NCBI GenBank assembly: GCA_029851415.1
Contig: CM056742.1
Span: 56,732,454-56,796,453 of the forward strand
Length of the DNA: 64,000 nt
From: Eretmocerus hayati
Lineage: Eukaryota; Arthropoda; Insecta; Hymenoptera; Aphelinidae
Direction of reading: 5' to 3'
Shown: piece after piece, positions 56,898 to 64,000 of the stretch
Position numbering within the stretch: the stretch's first letter is position 1
Layout: each line of letters starts with the position of its first letter
Position numbers and translations under genes: made by a program
Notes under the pieces: model-generated
What the model saw: only the letters and a program-made list of their open reading frames with translations
Database searches by the model: none
Told to the model about the DNA's origin: nothing

Positions 56898-57320
56898 CTA
56901 ATTTTCGCCATGCTTTTTCAACAAGTGTTTCTGTAGGAGATCGTTCCTAATGAAGTATCTCCCACAATTTTCACACCTGAATTTTGGATCTTTGTGATTT
57001 AATTTGTGTCTATTCAAATTCGAAATTGTAGAATATTTCTTTCTGCAATTCCTGCAATTATATTGTTTAATATTTGCATGCGTCTGTGAATGCTTCTCCA
57101 TGAACCTTGAAGCAACAATCAATCCACAAATTCCGCAACTTTTCAATTTATTGACTTTCCTTCTATGCTTGAGATCTTTATGTCTCTCCAAGAACCGAAT
57201 AGATGAAAATCGTAATCCACAACTGTTTCATCCGAAATATTCTTCTTCGTCACAAGAATCATTGTTAACAGAGTCTCTACAAAACCATTCATTATTTAGA
57301 ACATTTGAAATCTGAATATG
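56898..57320 (-). pseudogene. C2H2 zinc-finger protein, four fingers, first one interrupted by a stop
   Basis: The open part (57191-56898) has three C2H2 fingers: CGICGLIVASRFMEKHSQTH, YNCRNCRKKYSTISNLNRHK and FRCENCGRYFIRNDLLQKHL, ending KKHGEN and stop. Upstream in the same frame NSCGLRFSSIRFLERHKDLK completes a fourth finger whose first Cys position is a TGA at 57230-57228, one base from TGT. Such proteins bind DNA or RNA. It is on the same strand as the Helitron helicase and could be cargo, or an unrelated host gene fragment. Confidence 0.7.
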
Positions 57321-57453
57321 TTTCAAATACTTTGTCATATGATTACTTGAGTTTTTTCCCCATCAGTTTTTTTCCCATATATCGTAGAGAAGGCGATGGT
57401 CGATGGTATTTCTTCACGTACAATTTCAAAAGTTGTAGATGTTTTATATCACA

Positions 57454-57834
57454 CTAAATTCCCAACAACGAATAAATAATGTTTGGAATCTTAAGAGCAT
57501 ATTCGATATACTCTACTCCAGTCAATTCAAAAGCATTGAAATTCTCATTCTCTATACGATAATTGACAATTGCAAAAACCGCTTCTTTTAGAGTTTCAGA
57601 TACTTCATTCCAATTTCCGAATTTGGGTATCAAATCATTCTGTCTTTCTTTATTCTGAATAATTTCGCTGAAGTTTCTCAAGCGATCGTTGTCATCTAAA
57701 TACTCGGCGTATTTCGAATAATTTTCTTCTTCCAACAGATGATTCTTTGTCTCATGGTTCAATTTTGATAAGCGACCCTCTTCTTCTAAATCAACAGTTT
57801 CTACTAATTTTGCTTCCTCCGGATCCCACTCCAT
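57454..57834 (-). CDS. Hypothetical acidic protein, 126 codons
   Basis: Open minus-strand frame starting MEWDPEEAKLVETVDLEEEG, rich in Glu and Asn, with a predicted helical middle (NWNEVSETLKEAVFAIVNYR). I do not recognise it. It starts directly after the tandemly duplicated end of the helicase gene on the same strand, which suggests it belongs to the same element. It may be an exon or a decayed fragment. Confidence 0.4.
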   Translation of the reverse strand: MEWDPEEAKLVETVDLEEEGRLSKLNHETKNHLLEEENYSKYAEYLDDNDRLRNFSEIIQNKERQNDLIPKFGNWNEVSETLKEAVFAIVNYRIENENFNAFELTGVEYIEYALKIPNIIYSLLGI

Positions 57835-57840
57835 TTTTTT

Positions 57841-58100
57841 GAGATCTGACGGAATGACAAAATCGAGACCAAGATAGAATTCTCCTTGTCAGTCATCCAA
57901 AATTTCTTTGCAGACTACATTTTCAATCGTATTCGATTCGTTTAATTTATTTTCAATGATTTAATTTTTCGGAGATCTGACGGAATGACAAAATCGAGAC
58001 CAAGATAGAATTCTCCTTGTCAGTCTTCCAAAATTCCTTTCCAGACTACATTTTCAATCGTATTCGATTCGTTTAATTTATTTTCAATGTATAATTTTTC
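57841..58100 (-). repeat. Tandem duplication (130 bp) of the helicase 3' end
   Basis: The block starting gagatctgacggaatgacaa at 57841 is repeated from 57971 with few differences. The right copy contains the last codons of the helicase; the left copy repeats them outside the open frame. Confidence 0.88.
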
Positions 58101-60375
58101 GGGATCTTTGCTTCTAGATAACGCAACATACAACTGTCCGTGAGAAAATAAAGGCTTCCGTATGAATATTCCAACATTGTCAAAATCCTGACCTTGCGAT
58201 TTATTTATTATCATTGCAAAAGCTAGAACAATAGAGAATTGTTTTCTATATAGGATGAATGGAAGGGATGATCCACGAGTGTCCAGAGTTATTCTAGGTA
58301 TAAATACGCAGTTCCCTCTCTTTTCCCCAGTTATTATTTCACCCTCTGTGTTATATTTGAATAAGTATTTGATCCTTGAATAAGTTCCATTGCACAAACC
58401 ATCTGTTGCACTCAAATTTCGAATCGGCATCACAATTGCAACAACTTTCAATTCCAATTTATGTGGGAGAAGACCTTCTCTGATGTCATTTAGGCATTCT
58501 ATTGGATATTTCAAATGAATGTTATCGTCAGATCGATCAACTCCTTCGTGAGTAGCAACATCTATACTGTAATATGTTTTTGTATCACCATCCATCATTT
58601 TTAATATTTTCCGATTCAATCTCAGAGTATCTTCATTATGTGGAGCCAAAACAACGCTATCAAGAGGTGCAATGCCTTTCATTTTACCGAAGATTCTCTT
58701 ACATACATCACTCGATCTCCACTTTTCGGGAACACATAAAGGATTTATCTCACCAGAACCAACTTTCAGTAAAAATTCCGAAAATTCAGTGTTTTGAGTT
58801 CTTAAATTTTTTCTCAAATGCATAACATTGAATAGATGCCAGAGATGTGAGGATTTTATTGTTTCATTCACGATCGTGCTCCTACATCCGTTAGGCACTA
58901 TCGGCAGAGTTTGCCTGAAGTCTCCACCCATAATCACCAACTTCCCTCCAAATGGTTCCTCACTAAAACTTACATCACGCGAGGTCCTCTCAACAATATC
59001 AAATGCTTTTTTTGGAATCATTGAGGCCTCATCCCAAACCACAACATGAGCCTCTCTCAATTTTTTTTATCGAAATCAGATTTCAAGAAAATGCTTTATA
59101 CGCGTCTCGTGCGGAAACATTTTCCCTTCGGGAAAACCAAGCTGGACGGTGCCATCGCCCACGTCCAGCTCGGTTTCCCGAAGGAGAAAATGTTTCCAGC
59201 ACTCGACGCGAAATGTACTATTCGATTGAATCTAAATTTAGTGGTAACTTGAAAGTTTTATGACTTGTCAGCCCTTTAGGCAAAAGGATTGAAGCGATTC
59301 CTGTCCAAGCTACAGATAAAACTTTTTACCAATAGATGGAAAATAATATATCAAAGTTTTGTACAAGAATGTCTTACCACATCCTCCAGGTCCATCTATG
59401 AAATTCATCATCTTATCCATACTCACTAATCGATCGAAAAATAATTTTTGATCTTCGTTCAAAATAGCATGCATCGCTTCGAATTTTATCTTGCATTCAT
59501 AATTTGTTGAATCATGGTCTTTTTCATCATCATGATTATTTTTATAGTTCACATCAGGCATAGGTTGATTCAAATCGGAACAGGACTTGTCGTCTAAAGT
59601 CAAAATACTGTTAATGTGAAAGAGAGCGGAATTGTCACAATCCTCTTTGTAATCTTCAGTGAGAAATTTTCTATATCTTTGCCAAATATCTTTGGCATTG
59701 AACGTTTCAGACAAGAGAAACCAAGAAAAGAATTTTCTCAGCTGTAGAGGTAACATGATTGAACATGCTTCTTCAAAAATATCATAAATTTGTTTATCTG
59801 CTTCTATGAGACCCAAAGCCATCGCCGCCTCTCGAAATGAATCATGAGTTATCCTATCAACAGTCCTCAAATCTGTGAATGAAATAGCGCCTTTCCTACG
59901 ATTCAGTATCAACTTCAGGAAGAATCTTTCGCTATCTTTTGGAGATACAACATTCAATCTGCCAATAGTTTTGTATTTGATGTTGTTCTTTCTCCTCACC
60001 CATTCTTTCATCCTTTTGTCAAATCGATAGTATTTAACGATATTTATGTATCTTATGCCCCTAGCAAATTTGTCCTTTTTATCCAATTCAAACCAAGCAG
60101 TCAATGCTGTTTTCGATTTTATCAACGCTTTAACCTCTTTGTCTCCCTCAAAAAGAATTTTTTTGTTGATTCTCGAGATGGACTGGTAATCTTTCAACAG
60201 CATGACTCCTACCAACTATTGGAAATTCAGCCAATCTCCATGCACATTCCATCGGGCTTAAATATCTACCATCAATGTATTCATCAATTTCATTGTGAAT
60301 CTCTTTAATTTTTTTGACAGAATTTCTAATTTTCTTATAATATTCATTGCCCACTATGAAACTTTTGTATTTCAT
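58020..60375 (-). pseudogene. Helitron Pif1-type helicase (C-terminal part of Rep-Hel), broken
   Basis: The N-terminal frame (60375-60148) contains YLSPMECAWRLAEFPIVGRS and ERLPVHLENQQ, the block that joins Rep and helicase in Helitrons. After a frame break the next frame (60215-59310) ends in the Walker A motif DGPGGCGKTFLYKTL. It then shifts frame near 59310 (AWTGIASILLPKG follows), is interrupted by a palindromic insertion (about 59085-59215), shifts again in an A-run near 59068, and resumes with VVVWDEASM (Walker B, 59060 on). Later motifs GDFRQTLPIV and QLYVALSRSKDPEKL are intact, and the frame ends at 58020. Pif1 helicases unwind DNA during rolling-circle transposition. The Rep nuclease is not visible upstream. 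Confidence 0.85.
59102..59209. repeat. Palindromic insertion (46-bp arms) inside the helicase gene
   Basis: The arm around ggaaacattttcccttcggg (59113 on) is inverted at 59163-59197, and the pairing extends out to cgcgtctcgtgc / gcactcgacgcg. The loop is about 15 bases. It sits between Walker A and Walker B coding sequence, where the family has no such segment. Confidence 0.75.
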
Positions 60376-60379
60376 CCAA

Positions 60380-60480
60380 TTCCAACAAATATATTTGTTG
60401 GAAGGATGTGATCACGGAGGTGATTATGTAAATTGGAATTGTGGGGGTTGGCGAGCGTAGCGAGCAGGGGGGCACCCCCC
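60380..60480. promoter_or_regulatory. Cluster of hairpins upstream of the helicase (Helitron subterminal region)
   Basis: A perfect 24-bp palindrome centred on acaaatatatttgt (60380-60403), a short atcacggaggtgat hairpin (about 60410-60424), a direct repeat gcgagcgtagcgagc (about 60451-60465) and a perfect GGGGGGCACCCCCC hairpin (60467-60480) followed by TAG. GC-rich hairpins with gcgagc repeats near an end are characteristic of Helitron-like elements. Which terminus this is remains unsettled. Confidence 0.6.
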
Positions 60481-60484
60481 TAGT

Positions 60485-61265
60485 TTCCTAGAAAATGCAT
60501 CTAGCACAACAATTGATTTTTCTTTCGCGGGAACTGCTTCAATTAGAGAGCTTACCTGCTCAATCTATCACGCGTTCTACCGCTGAAATTTTCTCACTGA
60601 ACAGCCACCGAGCTCGTGGTCTTTCACATTTATCTACTCTCAATCATTTGACTAACTCTTTCATTTTAGAGGCTTCAAATAAAAATCGAAGTATTCCTCA
60701 TTATTGTGGGGGGGGGGGCGAACAAGAGACATGCATGAGCTCTCGGTCGCCAACTGTGAGGCGCTCTGCAAGAGTCACGAATGTTCTCTCTAGCTACACT
60801 CGCCACTCAAAATTGTATCAATCATATAATTCTTTTACTTCTTCAATTATGATAAGTTTTCCAAATTCTTCAAACCTACTTCTCTCTGACCAGATCCCAT
60901 GTGCGATTTTGAATTATAATAAATTTGATACTACTTTTAACTTTTGAATTTTGACTTTCGAACTCCTGAATTTTCCTGACTAACACCCGCACTTGACGCG
61001 TCATTTACAACATCCAATTTCCATCCTAAATTTCACTAACTTAATGCTTCAATCCAAAATAATTCAACTGCAAATTTTTTTTTGTCCTTAAGGTCTGCAA
61101 ATGTATGTTTCTGTCACTATCGCGTAAAGCGTACATCTCCAAGAAACGGATAAATTCAGGTCCCCAAACTGAAATCTACAAGTACTGATGGCACGCTGCG
61201 AATCAACATCTTTGTGCTAACCCTAGCTACCTCCAGAAGAGTGATCAATTCCTCAGCTACCTCTC
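60485..61265. other. No gene recognised
   Basis: Contains a run of ten or more G near 60707 and a 150-codon plus-strand frame without a recognisable domain. The first 60 bases resemble 54240-54300. Confidence 0.45.
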
Positions 61266-61269
61266 CATA

Positions 61270-62290
61270 TTTTCTCTTGGAAAATTGAAGAGGTGGAGCA
61301 TACACCGATTTCCTTGCAATATCTCGATACCTTTTTGCCTATCACGAAACGTGCAGCTCCCGAATCTATGACTAACCCAATACCGTGGGTAATCTATCGG
61401 TTTTCTCGTATCCGGAACTTTGAAAACCCTACTTGCGTCAACTTGAAAGTCTTAGCAATTTCTCGAGATTGTGACTTAATGGCTTCGCAAATTTTTCAGA
61501 CCGGTCCGAACGTAGCTAACGCTATGGTTTTATTCACGCAGCTTATTCTGCGTCTCCCGCATTGCCCGATGTTTTCGACGCGGGCGCGTCATTCTGCTTT
61601 TGCACTGAACTTATCGAGGCATTTCTATTTCGAATTGGTGGTGGTTGACTCGAATTATTGTTATTATTGTAATATCGATTTTCATAGTATGATCTATAAC
61701 TTATACTACGGCTGCTTCCCTGATAACCTAATCTATTCTCTCCATAACTTCCTCTGTAATTCTTATTTTCAAAATTACCATTATTTATTTATTCATTTAT
61801 TTTGAACAATATACGGGCAATATGCCCTTTACATCATGAATGCCATTATAATTTCTATTGTAAACTCTGATATTGATTTTTATATTGATTTCGATTCTAA
61901 TTCAAGATTAAGATGTCATTGAGATTGGAATGCCATTGAAATAAGGCTGATTGGAATTTTGATTCGCGTAAGAATCCTGCAACTGAAAATTCTATTGGTG
62001 AAGAAAGTTATTTTGGAAAAATTTCGTGGTGATGGTCTGGGTTGAGCACTCCGTTATTGGTCATTACCACCGGTACCTTCATTATTACCATTACCTTCAC
62101 GATCCTCGCGGTCACTATGTTGATTCCTATCCCGACCTTGTATGTTGTTATGGTTTGTATTCTGCGCGCTTTGACCGCCAAGTTCCGTGATAAATCCTTC
62201 TCGTGCATCTTTGACTCGTGATGTTATCAATTTTACAACATCTGATCTTGTTGTAACTTCCACAGTTGCTGAATCAACCGACCAACGATT
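61270..62290 (-). pseudogene. Third LTR element: gag end and aspartic protease, degraded
   Basis: On the minus strand the frame at 62263-62008 (VKLITSRVKDAREGFITEL) passes into Asn-, Arg-, Gly-rich sequence (to about 61640), typical of the end of a retrotransposon gag. Near 61380-61300 the strand encodes GLVIDSGAARFVIGKKV, a retropepsin active-site region with an intact Asp-Ser-Gly. The frames are broken in between. No RT, integrase or LTR was found here. Confidence 0.5.
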
Positions 62291-62562
62291 GAAAATCTCT
62301 TGAATTTTAACTTAAATTTCTACGCTCCTGTAGATTCAACTTCTGCTTCCTCAAAGAGAAAGGGTTGTATTCGTGACAAGAGATTTTTCCTTCAATTTTT
62401 TCACTCAAATCCATTCTTTATTCTAAAAATCTTCACTTGATGGGATTTGGCTTTAACCATTCTCTTCTCCTCGACGAAATCTTTCGGTTGTAGATCACCC
62501 TTTTCTCTCCACCATCATCCACTCCACGCAAAACATTCATCTTTGTCCCTCACTGCCTGTGT

Positions 62563-62580
62563 CTGTGTGTGTGTGTGTGT
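62563..62580 (+). repeat. (TG)n microsatellite
   Basis: About nine tg units. Confidence 0.85.
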
Positions 62581-62599
62581 CCGTATGAGCATCACTCTA

Positions 62600-64000
62600 T
62601 CTCTTCAACACTTGGATCAATCCTTCTGAAATTTATGAGTCATAGAGGACCACCTCAGGATGTGTTGCACCAATTAACACCTCATTGTATCAAACAGTTC
62701 ACGGCTTATGCGTCTTAAACAACAAAAATGAGGAGAATGTCAAAAATCCTATTATTTCATTTACACATATTCCTTCCCACAACTCTCATATAAAACTTCC
62801 TGTCACTTAAGCATTCACTTTTCCTTCATTCTCTCTCACTTGGTTAATATGTATTCCCCATTTTTATTCGCTTTTATTGCACTCGGGCGGGCGGAGACAA
62901 GATTTCTGTCGGGGAACTTTGTGTGAGGCGTGTCATTGACACACTTTGGTATAGTTGTGTTGGTGTCGAGGCTCTGAATGCTCTGATGCGCGATTTAACA
63001 TTGTGTAAACGCAAACGCGGCTTTGTGCGCAGGATCGAGGGGAGAGCATAGCGAGAACAGGGTATATATAGAAAGAGACAGATAGGCTGATGAGCTCAGC
63101 TGTGAGCAGAGCACATATATAGCACATTAGCCGATCAGCCGGAGATGCTAAGAGATCCTCGCTATCTCTCTAATTTGCGCATGATGAGTACGTAATAGTA
63201 CTTCAATAAATGATCATCAGTGATTACCGTGATTACGGTATAAAGGGCCATAAAGCAATGCTCTCGCCCGCCGGCCTGCGAAAATCACATACCCATAACC
63301 TCTACGATTCTTCAACCGCGTTATGTGATGCTGTTGCAGATTGCAGCTCAGTGCAGATATTTTGTGTTATGAAGTGATTTCATCAATGTGTTTCAGTTCT
63401 TGATCTATCCTGCGATGAATCTCATCTTCATCAATTTGTAGATAAATTTGTGAACAGTGTCAAAGCAATTGAGAAGAGTATTAGAAACAAATGTTCAGAC
63501 CAGTAGAATTACTGACAGGTGATTGATGGTTCTATATTTTGTCATATAGCTGTGAGGAGCTAAATTTTCTAGTACGCAATCAAGTTTTGTATACAGTGGA
63601 AAAATCAAGCGATAGTTTTGATCAAGTGCTAAAAGAGTGATGAATTGTATTTCATGAGACACTGTGTGTCACTTGATTAGTACCTGACATCAATCTCTCT
63701 CCTAAATGTTAATTAAGTATGCCATTGTTCAGAACTCCAGATTAGTGATCGAATAGACCATTTATGTTGTGAACAGTTGCAATAGTTCCATGCGTATCAA
63801 GTGCTGGTTCGTTTACACTCCTGAGGATGCTTTCTAACATTAACACATCCATTACAAAAATTTAGCAGTCATTTTCAACTAAATTCCACCACTCCAATGC
63901 TTTCTGTGTAGATGTTTACAATTCTGCAACACTAATACCAAAGTATTAGTGCGGTATCAGCAGGCATAGAGGGCTCAAGGATTATTCAGTTTCTTACAAG
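62600..64000. other. No gene recognised
   Basis: Mixed-composition sequence to the window end with no domain, long frame or repeat that I can support. It may be intronic or intergenic host DNA. Confidence 0.45.

Noticed and set aside
61293..61805. 170-codon plus-strand open frame as a gene
   Set aside because: It is opposite to a minus-strand gag-protease remnant with a recognisable retropepsin motif, and the plus-strand translation has no domain.
62560..63130. Promoter of a downstream gene
   Set aside because: TATA-like strings near 63060-63120 occur, but there is no downstream coding sequence in the window to support a start site.

Overview
This window is eukaryotic repeat-dominated DNA, most likely from an arthropod and probably an insect. 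The evidence is R1-clade, CR1-like and Penelope-like retroelements, Ty3/gypsy elements, Tc1/mariner-type TA-flanked inverted-repeat elements, a Helitron helicase, microsatellites and satellites. I see no intact host gene, no operon-like layout and no CRISPR. Nearly every coding sequence is a decayed transposon gene, so the window is best read as a stratigraphy of insertions.

Region 1 (1-17.6 kb). A degenerate ~70-bp minisatellite (1.85-2.45 and 16.06-17.64 kb) was split by a minus-strand Ty3/gypsy element. Its LTRs are at 2454-2653 and 14970-16060, it is flanked by TGCAT on both sides, and its primer-binding site lies just inside the 5' LTR. The gypsy pol is itself split by a Penelope-like element with a GIY-YIG domain, and that block contains a 5.4-kb foldback element whose arms are built of alternating 361-bp repeats. 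A TA-flanked foldback sits inside the gypsy 5' LTR, and the other LTR preserves the empty site. A sister TA-flanked element sits in the minisatellite.

Region 2 (18.3-25.2 kb). One ~3.4-kb palindrome has had its left arm interrupted twice by other foldback elements. Its right arm still shows both uninterrupted sites. One of the inserted palindromes carries a tRNA-like module with A and B boxes and a T-run in each arm.

Region 3 (25.4-37.5 and 46-51.3 kb). Six copies of an R1-clade LINE are present, one nearly full length (28.8-34.5 kb). Most of their visible ends lie in (GA)n microsatellite, including a stack of three copies at 46.7-51.3 kb separated only by A-tail plus (GA)n. This suggests a LINE that targets GA microsatellites and is my main candidate for a new system. 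Two minus-strand CR1/jockey-like LINE fragments are bounded by the same (GA)n tracts.

Region 4 (37.5-46 kb). A second minus-strand LTR element (gag, zinc knuckle, protease) is fused at a chimeric junction to a LINE 5' fragment. A decayed plus-strand frame with a C-terminal membrane segment is possibly envelope-like. A long-inverted-repeat element at 42.5-44.8 kb encloses a CpG-rich patch.

Region 5 (51.3-64 kb). A 72-bp satellite with a ~582-bp higher-order repeat is followed by smaller tandem repeats. Next comes a minus-strand Helitron remnant: a Pif1-type helicase plus possible RPA-like, C2H2 zinc-finger and unknown frames. The window ends with a third gag-protease remnant and unannotated DNA. 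All boundaries were read by eye; those called by homology between copies may be off by tens of bases.
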